From contig NZ_CP125957.1 of the NCBI RefSeq assembly GCF_030064125.1, positions 3,720,001 through 3,784,000 of the forward strand: 64,000 nt of DNA, given 5' to 3'. The position numbers and the translations under genes are program-made. Each line of letters opens with the position of its first letter. Within the stretch, counting starts at the first letter, position 1. Source of the DNA: Pseudomonas sp. G2-4 (GTDB taxonomy: Bacteria > Pseudomonadota > Gammaproteobacteria > Pseudomonadales > Pseudomonadaceae). Below are positions 40,887 to 51,171 of this stretch, piece after piece. The notes beneath the pieces are model-generated. The model saw only the letters and a program-made list of their open reading frames with translations. It did no database searches and was not told the DNA's origin.

Positions 40887-42166
40887 TGGACGCTCTGATT
40901 CTGCTGGGCAGTTTTTTGGTGTTGATCATGATCGGCATGCCGGTGGCCTACGCCCTGGGTGCCTCCGCACTGATCGGTGCATTCTGGATCGACATCCCGT
41001 TCCAGGCCATGATGATCCAGGTGACGGGCGGGGTGAACAAATTCTCGCTGCTGGCCATTCCCTTCTTCGTCCTGGCTGGCGCAATCATGGCCGAGGGCGG
41101 CATGTCCCGGCGACTGGTGGCATTCGCCAGTGTACTGGTAGGGTTCGTGCGCGGTGGCCTGTCTCTGGTCAACCTCGTGGCGTCGAGTTTCTTTGGTGCG
41201 ATCTCTGGTTCCTCGGTTGCCGACACTGCCTCGGTCGGCTCAGTGCTGATCCCGGAAATGGAACGCCGTGGCTATCCGCGTGAGTACGCCACCGCCGTTA
41301 CCGTCAGTGGTTCGGTACAAGCGCTGTTGACGCCACCAAGCCATAACGCGGTCCTGTACTCGCTCGCCGCGGGCGGCACCGTCTCGATCGGTTCATTATT
41401 CATGGCTGGCATCGTCCCGGGCATCATGATGAACCTCTGCCTGATGGCGCTGTGCCTGGTTTTTGCGAAAAAGCGCAACTACCCCAAAGGCGAAGTGATT
41501 CCACTCAAGGAAGCGTTGAAGATTTGCAAGGAAGCCATGTGGGGCATGATGACCCTGTTCATCATCCTCGGCGGCATTCTCTCGGGCGTTTTCACCGCCA
41601 CTGAATCGGCCGCCATTGCCGTGGTGTGGGCGTTCTTCGTGACCATGTGCATCTATCGCGACTACAAGTGGAGCGAGCTGCCAAAACTGATGCACCGCAC
41701 GGTACGCACCATTTCCATCGTGATGATCCTGATCGGCTTCGCCGCCAGCTTCGGCTACATCATGACGCTGATGGAGATCCCGGCGAAAATCACCACGATG
41801 TTCCTGACGCTGTCGGATAACCGTTATGTGATCCTGATGTGCATCAACGTGATGTTGCTGCTGCTGGGCACCGTGATGGACATGGCGCCGCTGATCCTGA
41901 TCCTGACGCCGATCCTGATGCCGGTGATCGTGGGCATTGGTGTGGACCCGGTGCAGTTCGGCATGATCATGCTGGTGAACCTGGGTATCGGCCTGATTAC
42001 CCCGCCGGTGGGCGCAGTGCTGTTCGTGGGCTCCGCCATTGGCAAGGTCAGCATCGAAAGCACCGTCAAGGCCCTGTTGCCGTTCTACGCCATGCTGTTC
42101 GTGGTGCTGCTGCTCGTGACCTACATCCCCGCCATTTCCCTGTGGTTGCCGAATCTGGTGTTGTAA
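40886..42166 (+). CDS. TRAP transporter large membrane subunit (DctM)
   Basis: A 426-residue ion-coupled transporter subunit with about twelve membrane segments, including the family pattern FFGAISGSSVADTASVGSVL and LLTPPSHNAVLY in its first half and LGTVMDMAPLILILTPIL then NLGIGLITPPVGAVLF in its second. It carries the solute, probably a hexuronate, in exchange with a sodium gradient. Confidence 0.92.
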   Translation: MDALILLGSFLVLIMIGMPVAYALGASALIGAFWIDIPFQAMMIQVTGGVNKFSLLAIPFFVLAGAIMAEGGMSRRLVAFASVLVGFVRGGLSLVNLVASSFFGAISGSSVADTASVGSVLIPEMERRGYPREYATAVTVSGSVQALLTPPSHNAVLYSLAAGGTVSIGSLFMAGIVPGIMMNLCLMALCLVFAKKRNYPKGEVIPLKEALKICKEAMWGMMTLFIILGGILSGVFTATESAAIAVVWAFFVTMCIYRDYKWSELPKLMHRTVRTISIVMILIGFAASFGYIMTLMEIPAKITTMFLTLSDNRYVILMCINVMLLLLGTVMDMAPLILILTPILMPVIVGIGVDPVQFGMIMLVNLGIGLITPPVGAVLFVGSAIGKVSIESTVKALLPFYAMLFVVLLLVTYIPAISLWLPNLVL

Positions 42167-42189
42167 TCCCATCAGCCAGCAAGCCCCCT

Positions 42190-42293
42190 TGTGGCGAGGG
42201 AGCTTGCTCCCGCTGGACTGCGCAGCAGGCCCATCCGGTTTCAGCACATGGCGTCTGCTGCGCAGCCGAGCGGGAGCAAGCTCCCTCGCCACA
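42190..42293. repeat. REP pair, GTGGCGAGGGAGC family
   Basis: Inverted units between dctM and the aldose epimerase gene. Confidence 0.85.
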
Positions 42294-42325
42294 AAAGCTT
42301 CCCCACTCGACAGACACAACCCACC

Positions 42326-43195
42326 ATGACGCCACCCCTTCTCCACCTCGAAGACGAACTGACCCGCCTCACCCTGGCCCCGCACCTGGGCGCCAGCCTG
42401 GTCGAATGGACCTTGCGTAGCAGCGGCGCCCCGCTGTTACGTCCTCCCGCGCCTCAAGCCCTGGAAAACCGCCTGCCGGGCAAACTTGGCTGCTTCCCTC
42501 TGGTCCCGTGGTCGAACCGGATCGCCAAGGGCGGTTTCGATTGCCCTGGCGGCTGGCTCGCCCTGGAAGCCAACAGCCCCAACGATCCGTTTCCGATCCA
42601 CGGCAGCGCCTGGCAACAACCGTGGCAGGTGATCGAGCAGAGTCCCCAACAAGTGTTGCTGCAACTCGACAGCCAGCAGCCATTCGCCTACTGCGCCAGC
42701 CTACGGATCCGCTTGAATGGCGGTCAGTTGCAAATCGCAATGCACGTCACCCACCTGGCCGAACAGGCCGCGTGGCACGGGCTGGGCTTGCATCCGTATT
42801 TTCCGCGCACCGCCGGCACTCGCCTGCAAACTCGCGCCAGCGAAGTCTGGATGTGTGATGCCTCGAAACTGCCGACAGAACTTCGGAAGATTCCTGAAAA
42901 TTGGGATTTCCAGCAGCCCCGATTGCTGCCGGATACGCTCGTGGACAACGGCTTCGGCGGTTGGGACGGGCAGTGCCTGATCCAGCAACCGGACTTGGGT
43001 TATAAACTGGAATGCCGGGCCAGTGGCAGCGACTATTTCCTGCTGTACTGCCCGGTGGGCATGGCGTTCTTTTGCATCGAACCGGTCAGCCATCCGGTCA
43101 ATGCGCACCACCTGCCAGGACGGCCGGGGTTGCGCTTGCTGGAGCAAGGCCAGTCAATCGCGCTGGGGTTTTCGATGCAGTGCCGCCCCCTGTAA
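42326..43195 (+). CDS. Aldose 1-epimerase family protein
   Basis: A 289-residue galactose-mutarotase-fold protein. FPLVPWSNRIAKGGF, NDPFPIHGSAWQQPW (His of the active site) and AAWHGLGLHPYFPR (second His) are visible, with a late AFFCIEPVSHPVNAHH giving the catalytic Glu. It may interconvert anomers of the uronate before Udh acts on one of them. The ATG at 42326 lies after the REP; the longer frame is REP-coded. Confidence 0.85.
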   Translation: MTPPLLHLEDELTRLTLAPHLGASLVEWTLRSSGAPLLRPPAPQALENRLPGKLGCFPLVPWSNRIAKGGFDCPGGWLALEANSPNDPFPIHGSAWQQPWQVIEQSPQQVLLQLDSQQPFAYCASLRIRLNGGQLQIAMHVTHLAEQAAWHGLGLHPYFPRTAGTRLQTRASEVWMCDASKLPTELRKIPENWDFQQPRLLPDTLVDNGFGGWDGQCLIQQPDLGYKLECRASGSDYFLLYCPVGMAFFCIEPVSHPVNAHHLPGRPGLRLLEQGQSIALGFSMQCRPL

Positions 43196-43227
43196 CCCAT
43201 CCAAGCAGGTTCCCTTCACCCTGAGCC

Positions 43228-43716
43228 TCAGGTACCCAAGGTCAACCCATTGGCCGGCAACGGCAACGCAGTCTTGTAACGCACCTGCTTGAGGGCAAAG
43301 CTCGAACGAATGTTCGCCACGCCCGGGACCTTGGTCAGAAAGTCCATCATGAAACGCTCCAACGACTGGATGGTCGGCACCAGCACGCGGATCAGGTAAT
43401 CCGGATCGCCGGCCATCAGGTAGCACTCCATCACCTCCGGCCGGTCGGAGATCGCCTCTTCGAAGTGCTGCAGCGCCTCTTCCACCTGCTTCTCCAGGCT
43501 GACATGGATGAACACGTTGACGTGCAAACCCAGCAAGTCGGCGTCGAGCAAGGTGACCTGCTCGCGAATCACCCCCAGCTCCTCCATGGCCCGGACCCGA
43601 TTGAAGCACGGCGTCGGCGAAAGATTGACCGAGCGGGCAAGATCGGCGTTGGTGATGCGGGCGTTTTCCTGAAGGCTGTTCAGAATGCCGATGTCGGTGC
43701 GATCCAGTTTACGCAT
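43228..43716 (-). CDS. bkdR: Lrp-family activator of the bkd operon
   Basis: A 162-residue Lrp/AsnC regulator. The helix-turn-helix is at about residues 5-45 ([33 protein letters not shown]), followed by the RAM effector domain with [15 protein letters not shown]. In Pseudomonas putida BkdR activates bkdA1A2BlpdV in response to branched-chain amino acids. It is divergent from bkdA1, and an Lrp-like inverted repeat lies just upstream of its start. Confidence 0.92.
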   Translation of the reverse strand: MRKLDRTDIGILNSLQENARITNADLARSVNLSPTPCFNRVRAMEELGVIREQVTLLDADLLGLHVNVFIHVSLEKQVEEALQHFEEAISDRPEVMECYLMAGDPDYLIRVLVPTIQSLERFMMDFLTKVPGVANIRSSFALKQVRYKTALPLPANGLTLGT

Positions 43717-43745
43717 GAGACAAATAATCCTGTTTTTTATCGTTG

Positions 43746-43764
43746 TGCAGATTTTTTATCTGCA
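43746..43764. promoter_or_regulatory. Candidate BkdR (Lrp-type) operator
   Basis: TGCAGAT-TTTTT-ATCTGCA is a perfect 7-bp inverted repeat. Its inner 15 bases match the Lrp consensus YAGHAWATTWTDCTR in about 12 positions. It is 30 bases upstream of bkdR and 145 upstream of bkdA1, fit for autoregulation and activation. Confidence 0.55.
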
Positions 43765-43902
43765 AATGATCTGAACAGCAAGCTAACAGAGAAAAATATT
43801 CTTCTGCGTCGAGCCTATGATTGTTGTAGGACAATTTCCCTTATCCAGGAAAATTCGTCAGCTAGCGCGCCCACTACAAGAAATTCACAAGATCGAGCGT
43901 AG

Positions 43903-45144
<1,242 letters not shown>

Positions 45145-45145
45145 C

Positions 45146-46204
45146 ATGAACGATCACAACACCAATATTGCGTTGGATACCGCCATGACCACTACCACCA
45201 TGACCATGATCCAGGCCCTGCGCTCGGCCATGGACGTGATGCTCGAACGCGATGACAACGTCGTGGTATTCGGCCAGGACGTGGGTTACTTCGGCGGCGT
45301 GTTCCGCTGCACCGAAGGCCTGCAGAACAAATACGGCACCTCGCGGGTGTTCGACGCACCGATTTCCGAAAGCGGCATCGTTGGCGTGGCCGTCGGCATG
45401 GGCGCCTACGGACTGCGGCCGGTGGCCGAGATCCAGTTCGCCGACTACGTCTACCCAGCCTCGGACCAGATCATTTCCGAAGCGGCGCGCCTGCGCTATC
45501 GCTCGGCCGGCGAGTTCACCGCGCCGATGACCCTGCGCATGCCTTGCGGCGGCGGCATCTATGGCGGCCAGACCCACAGCCAGAGCATCGAGGCGATGTT
45601 CACCCAGGTCTGTGGCCTGCGCACCGTTATGCCTTCCAACCCCTACGACGCCAAGGGCCTGCTGATCGCCTCCATCGAGAACGATGACCCGGTGATTTTC
45701 CTCGAACCCAAGCGCCTGTATAACGGCCCGTTCGACGGCCACCACGACCGCCCGGTAACGCCGTGGTCGAAACACCCTTCGGCGCAGGTGCCGGACGGTT
45801 ACTACACGGTGCCGCTGGACGTGGCTGCCATCACCCGTCCGGGCAAGGACGTGACCATCCTCACCTACGGCACCACGGTGTATGTGTCCCAGGCCGCCGC
45901 AGAGGAAACCGGCATCGACGCCGAAGTCATCGACTTGCGCAGCCTGTGGCCGCTGGACCTGGACACCATCGTCAAGTCCGTGAAGAAGACTGGCCGCTGC
46001 GTGATCGTCCATGAAGCCACTCGCACCTGCGGTTTTGGCGCCGAGCTGGTCTCGCTGGTCCAGGAACACTGCTTCCACCACCTGGAAGCGCCCATCGAGC
46101 GTGTCACCGGTTGGGATACTCCCTACCCGCACGCGCAGGAGTGGGCGTATTTCCCAGGGCCGTCCCGTGTAGGCGCGGCGTTGAAACGGGTCATGGAGGT
46201 CTGA
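45146..46204 (+). CDS. bkdA2: Branched-chain 2-oxoacid dehydrogenase E1 beta
   Basis: A 352-residue transketolase-type subunit completing the E1 heterotetramer. VVVFGQDVGYFGGVFRCTEG, PISESGIVGVAVGMGAYGLR and EIQFADYVYPASDQI are visible; the C-terminal domain has IDLRSLWPLDLDTI and VHEATRTCGFGAEL. It is followed immediately by bkdB. Confidence 0.95.
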   Translation: MNDHNTNIALDTAMTTTTMTMIQALRSAMDVMLERDDNVVVFGQDVGYFGGVFRCTEGLQNKYGTSRVFDAPISESGIVGVAVGMGAYGLRPVAEIQFADYVYPASDQIISEAARLRYRSAGEFTAPMTLRMPCGGGIYGGQTHSQSIEAMFTQVCGLRTVMPSNPYDAKGLLIASIENDDPVIFLEPKRLYNGPFDGHHDRPVTPWSKHPSAQVPDGYYTVPLDVAAITRPGKDVTILTYGTTVYVSQAAAEETGIDAEVIDLRSLWPLDLDTIVKSVKKTGRCVIVHEATRTCGFGAELVSLVQEHCFHHLEAPIERVTGWDTPYPHAQEWAYFPGPSRVGAALKRVMEV

Positions 46205-47476
46205 ATGGGCACGCACGTTATCAAGATGCCGGACATTGGCGAAGGCATCGCCGAAGTTGAACTGTCGGTGTGGCACGTCAAGGTCGGCGACATGGTGGTC
46301 GAAGACCAGGTGCTGGCCGATGTCATGACCGACAAGGCCATGGTCGACATTCCCTCGCCGGTGCATGGCCGGGTAATCGCCCTGGGCGGCGAACCCGGTG
46401 AAGTCATGGCGGTGGGCAGCGAACTGATCCGCATTGAAGTGGAAGGTGCCGGCAACCTGAAGGAGGGCCCGAAGGAATCGGTACAACCGGCTGCGGTTGT
46501 ACCGGCACCGAAGTCCGAGCCAGTGGCTGTCCCTGAACCGGTCGTGGAAAAAACGGCCGCGCCAAGAACGGTTGCGCAAGCCCCGGTCGCCCGCGATCCC
46601 GAAGAACGCCCATTGGCCTCCCCGGCCGTGCGCAAACACGCGTTGGACCTGGGCATTCAATTGCGTCTGGTCCAGGGCAGCGGCCCGGCCGGGCGTATCC
46701 TGCACGAAGACCTCGAGGCCTATCTAGCCCAAGGTCCGTCGATCCAGGCCAAGGGCGGTTCGGGCTATGCCGAGCGTCACGACGAGCAGCAGATCCCGGT
46801 GATCGGCATGCGCCGCAAGATCGCCCAGCGCATGCAGGAGGCGACCCAACGCGCCGCGCATTTCAGCTACGTCGAGGAGATCGACATCACTGCCCTGGAA
46901 GAGCTGCGGGTTCACCTGAATGAAAAACATGGTACCAGTCGCGGCAAGCTGACCTTGCTGCCATTCCTGGTGCGGGCCCTGGTCGTGGCCCTGCGGGACT
47001 TCCCGCAGATGAACGCGCGCTACGACGACGAAGCCCAGGTCATTCACCGCTCAGGCGCGGTGCATGTGGGCGTCGCCACCCAGAGCGACGTCGGCCTGAT
47101 GGTGCCGGTGGTGCGTCACGCTGAAGCCCGCAGCCTGTGGGACAGCGCGGCGGAAATCTCGCGCCTGGCCACGGCAGCGCGCAATGGCAAGGCCAGCCGC
47201 GATGAATTGTCCGGCTCGACCATCACCCTGACCAGCCTCGGCGCCCTCGGCGGCATCGTCAGCACGCCGGTACTGAACCTGCCGGAAGTGGCGATCGTCG
47301 GCGTCAACAAAATCGTCGAGCGGCCCATGGTCGTCAAAGGCCAGATCGTGATTCGCAAGATGATGAACCTCTCCAGCTCTTTCGATCACCGGGTGGTCGA
47401 CGGCATGGACGCGGCGCAATTCATCCAGGCCCTGCGCGGCCTGCTCGAACAACCCGCAACGCTGTTCGTGGAGTAA
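46205..47476 (+). CDS. bkdB: Branched-chain 2-oxoacid dehydrogenase E2 (lipoamide acyltransferase)
   Basis: A 423-residue E2 core. The lipoyl domain (about residues 1-80) has the lipoylated lysine in TDKAMVDI. An Ala/Pro/Glu linker follows, then the peripheral-subunit-binding domain (ASPAVRKHALDLGI) and the catalytic domain ending FDHRVVDGMDAAQF, where His and Asp are catalytic. It abuts bkdA2 with no gap. Confidence 0.95.
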   Translation: MGTHVIKMPDIGEGIAEVELSVWHVKVGDMVVEDQVLADVMTDKAMVDIPSPVHGRVIALGGEPGEVMAVGSELIRIEVEGAGNLKEGPKESVQPAAVVPAPKSEPVAVPEPVVEKTAAPRTVAQAPVARDPEERPLASPAVRKHALDLGIQLRLVQGSGPAGRILHEDLEAYLAQGPSIQAKGGSGYAERHDEQQIPVIGMRRKIAQRMQEATQRAAHFSYVEEIDITALEELRVHLNEKHGTSRGKLTLLPFLVRALVVALRDFPQMNARYDDEAQVIHRSGAVHVGVATQSDVGLMVPVVRHAEARSLWDSAAEISRLATAARNGKASRDELSGSTITLTSLGALGGIVSTPVLNLPEVAIVGVNKIVERPMVVKGQIVIRKMMNLSSSFDHRVVDGMDAAQFIQALRGLLEQPATLFVE

Positions 47477-47479
47477 CGA

Positions 47480-48865
47480 ATGCAACAGACTTTGAGCACC
47501 ACGCTGCTGATCATCGGCGGCGGCCCCGGCGGCTATGTGGCGGCGATCCGCGCCGGCCAGCTGGGCATCCCGACTATTCTGGTGGAAGGCCAGGCATTGG
47601 GCGGGACCTGCCTGAACATCGGCTGTATTCCGTCCAAGGCATTGATCCACGTGGCCGAGCAATTTCACCAGACCCGGCACCACAGCCAAGGTTCGGCGTT
47701 GGGAATCACGGTATCGGCGCCAACCCTGGACATCGGCAAGAGCGTGGAATGGAAGGACGGCATCGTTGATCGCCTGACCACCGGCGTCGCCGCGCTGCTG
47801 AAAAAACATAAGGTCCAGGTCATCCACGGCTGGGCCAAGGTAGTCGATGGCAAGACCGTTGAGGTTGGCGACACCCGCATCCAGTGCGAGCACCTGCTGC
47901 TCGCCACCGGTTCGAAAAGCGTCGACCTGCCGATGCTGCCCGTGGGCGGGCCGATCATTTCCTCCACCGAAGCCCTCGCTCCGACCTCGGTGCCCAAGCA
48001 CCTGGTGGTGGTCGGCGGTGGCTACATTGGCCTGGAGTTGGGCATTGCTTATCGCAAGCTTGGCGCTGAGGTCAGCGTGGTCGAAGCCCAGGAACGGATC
48101 CTGCCGGCGTATGACGGCGAACTGACCCAACCGGTACACGAGGCGCTCAAGCAATTGGGCGTGAAGCTCTACCTCAAGCACAGCGTCGAAGGGTTCGATG
48201 CCCAGGCCAGCACCTTGCAAGTGCGTGACCCCGCTGGCGACACGCTGAACCTGGACACCGACCGGGTGCTGGTGGCGGTCGGGCGCAAACCCAACACCCA
48301 AGGCTGGAACCTCGAAGCGTTGGACTTGGCGATGAACGGTGCGGCGGTGAAGATCGACAACCGCTGCCAGACCAGCATGCGCAACGTCTGGGCCATCGGC
48401 GACCTGAGCGGCGAACCGATGCTCGCCCACCGGGCCATGGCCCAGGGCGAAATGGTCGCCGAGCTGATCGCCGGCCAACACCGCGAATTCAACCCGACGG
48501 CCATCGCCGCGGTGTGCTTTACCGATCCGGAACTGGTGGTGGTCGGCAAGACGCCGGACGAAGCCCAGGCAGCCGGGCTCGACTGCATTGTTTCGAGCTT
48601 CCCGTTCGCGGCCAACGGCCGGGCCATGACCCTGGAATCGAAAAGCGGTTTCGTGCGGGTCGTGGCGCGTCGGGACAATCACCTGATCGTTGGCTGGCAG
48701 GCGGTTGGCGTGGGTGTCTCGGAGCTGTCCACCGCGTTCGGCCAGTCCCTGGAAATGGGCGCACGCCTGGAAGACATCGCCGGCACCATCCACGCCCATC
48801 CGACGCTGGGTGAGGCTGTGCAGGAAGCGGCGTTGCGGGCGTTGGGGCATGCTTTGCACCTGTGA
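47480..48865 (+). CDS. lpdV: Dihydrolipoamide dehydrogenase LpdV (E3 of Bkd complex)
   Basis: A 461-residue flavoprotein disulfide reductase. FAD loop [10 protein letters not shown] (13-22), redox pair Cys44 and Cys49 ([12 protein letters not shown]), NAD loop [12 protein letters not shown], and the C-terminal dimer His/Glu in [12 protein letters not shown]. It re-oxidises the lipoyl groups of BkdB. Last gene of the operon, four bases after bkdB. Confidence 0.95.
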   Translation: MQQTLSTTLLIIGGGPGGYVAAIRAGQLGIPTILVEGQALGGTCLNIGCIPSKALIHVAEQFHQTRHHSQGSALGITVSAPTLDIGKSVEWKDGIVDRLTTGVAALLKKHKVQVIHGWAKVVDGKTVEVGDTRIQCEHLLLATGSKSVDLPMLPVGGPIISSTEALAPTSVPKHLVVVGGGYIGLELGIAYRKLGAEVSVVEAQERILPAYDGELTQPVHEALKQLGVKLYLKHSVEGFDAQASTLQVRDPAGDTLNLDTDRVLVAVGRKPNTQGWNLEALDLAMNGAAVKIDNRCQTSMRNVWAIGDLSGEPMLAHRAMAQGEMVAELIAGQHREFNPTAIAAVCFTDPELVVVGKTPDEAQAAGLDCIVSSFPFAANGRAMTLESKSGFVRVVARRDNHLIVGWQAVGVGVSELSTAFGQSLEMGARLEDIAGTIHAHPTLGEAVQEAALRALGHALHL

Positions 48866-48898
48866 TTCTGCGGAACTGATGGTGTGAGTGAGTGCCCT

Positions 48899-48980
48899 AT
48901 CGCGAGCAAGCTCGCTCCCACAGGTGATAACGGTCGTTCATGGGAACGCAATCCCATGTGGGAGCGAGCTTGCTCGCGAT
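48899..48980. repeat. REP pair, GTGGGAGCGAGC family, inverted arrangement
   Basis: ATCGCGAGC unit first and TGTGGGAGC unit last, in the gap between lpdV and ilvE. Confidence 0.82.
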
Positions 48981-49122
48981 TTTCAAGAACACCATCATTT
49001 ATCTGTCTGCACCTTGTCGAGCGGGCTGCGAAACAGCCCCGGAATGAAGTATTGTTGTCCCCATCCAAAATACGTCAGAAGCCTTGAACCGTTTCGACGG
49101 TTGTTAAGAAATAGAGGGTGTC

Positions 49123-50142
49123 ATGGGTAACGAGAGCATCAATTGGGACAAACTGGGCTTTGACTACATCAAGACCGACAAGCGCTACCTGTCGCACTGG
49201 CGCGATGGCGCCTGGGACGCCGGCACCCTGACCGACGACAATGTGCTGCACATCAGCGAGGGTTCCACCGCCCTGCACTACGGTCAGCAATGCTTCGAAG
49301 GCCTGAAGGCCTATCGCTGCAAGGACGGCTCGATCAACCTCTTCCGTCCCGACCAGAACGCCGCCCGCATGCAACGCAGCTGCGCCCGCCTGCTGATGCC
49401 GCACGTCGAGACCGAACAGTTCATCGAAGCCTGCAAGCAAGTGGTCCGCGCCAACGAGCGCTTCATCCCGCCTTACGGCACCGGCGGCGCGCTGTATCTG
49501 CGCCCGTTCGTGATCGGCGTGGGTGACAACATCGGCGTGCGCACCGCACCCGAGTTCATCTTCTCGATTTTCTGCATCCCGGTCGGCGCCTACTTCAAGG
49601 GCGGGCTGACCCCACACAACTTCCTGATCTCCAGCTTCGACCGCGCAGCACCGCAAGGCACCGGCGCGGCCAAGGTCGGCGGCAACTATGCCGCCAGCCT
49701 GATGCCCGGCTCCCAGGCCAAGAAAGCCAGCTTCGCCGACTGCATCTACCTGGACCCGATGACCCACTCGAAAATCGAGGAAGTCGGTTCGGCCAACTTC
49801 TTCGGCATCACCCACGACAACAAATTCGTCACCCCAAAATCCCCTTCGGTCCTGCCGGGCATCACCCGCCTGTCCCTGATCGAACTGGCCAAATCGCGCC
49901 TGGGCCTGGAAGTGATCGAAGGCGACGTGTTCATCGACAAGCTGTCGGACTTCAAGGAAGCCGGCGCCTGCGGTACCGCCGCGGTGATCACCCCGATTGG
50001 CGGCATCAGCTACAAGGACAAGCTGCACGTGTTCCACAGCGAAACCGAAGTCGGTCCGATCACCCAGAAGCTCTACAAAGAGCTGACCGGCGTGCAGACC
50101 GGCGACGTGGAAGCGCCAGCGGGTTGGATCGTCAAGGTTTGA
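49123..50142 (+). CDS. ilvE: Branched-chain amino acid aminotransferase
   Basis: A 339-residue fold-type IV PLP aminotransferase of the longer BCAT kind. The PLP lysine is Lys184 (AAKVGGNYAAS). HYGQQCFEGLKAYR, PYGTGGALYLRPF, and GACGTAAVITPIG near the end are typical. It makes the keto acids that the Bkd complex next door degrades, or runs the reverse final step of synthesis. Confidence 0.92.
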   Translation: MGNESINWDKLGFDYIKTDKRYLSHWRDGAWDAGTLTDDNVLHISEGSTALHYGQQCFEGLKAYRCKDGSINLFRPDQNAARMQRSCARLLMPHVETEQFIEACKQVVRANERFIPPYGTGGALYLRPFVIGVGDNIGVRTAPEFIFSIFCIPVGAYFKGGLTPHNFLISSFDRAAPQGTGAAKVGGNYAASLMPGSQAKKASFADCIYLDPMTHSKIEEVGSANFFGITHDNKFVTPKSPSVLPGITRLSLIELAKSRLGLEVIEGDVFIDKLSDFKEAGACGTAAVITPIGGISYKDKLHVFHSETEVGPITQKLYKELTGVQTGDVEAPAGWIVKV

Positions 50143-50173
50143 TTCGAGTCCACCTGTAGCACTCGGGAGCTTT

Positions 50174-50304
50174 TGTGGCGAGGGAGCTTGCTCCCGCTCG
50201 GCTGCGCAGCAGTCGCAATCCGGTAAATGCGATCTGTCTGAATGGCCGGGTTGCCTGGTTTGGGGCTGCTACGCAGCCCAGCGGGAGCAAGCTCCCTCGC
50301 CACA
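50174..50304. repeat. REP pair, GTGGCGAGGGAGC family
   Basis: Inverted units between the convergent ends of ilvE and the ArsR gene. Confidence 0.85.
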
Positions 50305-50318
50305 GGGTTAGCCGTTGT

Positions 50319-51089
50319 CTACACATCCTGCGCTTGCCGCAGATCCACGCTGGGAGTGAGCCTGCCCGCGATGGCGATAGCCGGCTCGACATACCTGTCC
50401 ACACTCACCCCGAACCGCCCCGCCATCTCCCGGCGACCACTGGCCGTCAAGCCCAGCGCACGGCTATCCAGGTCCTGGATCACCCACTTGCGCTTGATCA
50501 CCACCTGCAGCAACGCCGCCCCTAGGGCCCCACCGAGGTGTGGACGGCGCATGCTCCAGTCCAGGCAGGGGCAGGCGAATCGGCGCCGTTGCGTGGCGAG
50601 CAACTGGACGTCAATGCCCACCCCCTTGAACAACGCCTCACCGGATTCACTCAACCGATAACCCTGTCCCGGCACCTCCAGCAGCCACCCGGCCTCGATC
50701 ATCCGATCATGCAGTCGCACCGCCAGGGTGCCGGCCATGTGGTCGTAGCAGGTACGGGCAAATTGCAGGCGATCCGGAGTGCGCGGCGTGAAGGTCGGCG
50801 CGGCATTCTGGCCGATCACCATCAGCGCTTCGAGGGCCTGGGCGACGCGCGGGTCCGCCAGGCTGTAGTAGCGATGCCGGCCCTGGACATGCAGGCGCAC
50901 CAAGGCCAGGTCCTTGAGCTTCGACAGGTGGGCACTGGCGGTGGAGGCACTGACCTCGGCGATGCTCGCCAACTCGGTGCTGGTCCGGGCATGACCGTCC
51001 ATCAAGGCACACAGCATCCGGGTACGAGCCGGTTCGGCAATGGCGGCGGCCACCTGGGACACGCCCACATCATGATGTTCTGCGTTCAT
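50319..51089 (-). CDS. ArsR-family transcriptional regulator
   Basis: A 256-residue regulator, longer than typical ArsR proteins (about 100). The winged helix is at residues 10-95 (AEPARTRMLCALMDG, SASTASAHLSKLKDLALV, GRHRYYSLADP). The rest is an extra C-terminal domain with a CPCLDW motif whose cysteines could bind a metal or heme. The last codons (IAGRLTPSVDL) are written in a degenerate REP unit (50349-50375). Start at 51089 follows GGAG by six bases. It is divergent from the P450 gene, 82 bases away. Confidence 0.82.
   Translation of the reverse strand: MNAEHHDVGVSQVAAAIAEPARTRMLCALMDGHARTSTELASIAEVSASTASAHLSKLKDLALVRLHVQGRHRYYSLADPRVAQALEALMVIGQNAAPTFTPRTPDRLQFARTCYDHMAGTLAVRLHDRMIEAGWLLEVPGQGYRLSESGEALFKGVGIDVQLLATQRRRFACPCLDWSMRRPHLGGALGAALLQVVIKRKWVIQDLDSRALGLTASGRREMAGRFGVSVDRYVEPAIAIAGRLTPSVDLRQAQDV
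50349..50375. repeat. Single degenerate REP unit inside the ArsR gene
   Basis: CTGGGAGTGAGCCTGCCCGC matches the GTGGGAGCGAGC family with a few changes and runs to GATGGC. It codes the final residues of the ArsR protein. Confidence 0.6.
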
Positions 51090-51171
51090 ATTTCGCTCCA
51101 CGACGAATCAAGCCATGCATCGACTGGAGATAGTAGCAACACTTTCTCCCTCACGAACAAGGCAGCGCTTC

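Noticed and set aside
42191..42325. N-terminal extension of the aldose epimerase starting MARELAPAG
   Set aside because: These codons lie in a REP pair; the same peptide strings appear wherever a REP is translated (for example near 52685 and 54724), so the ATG at 42326 was used.
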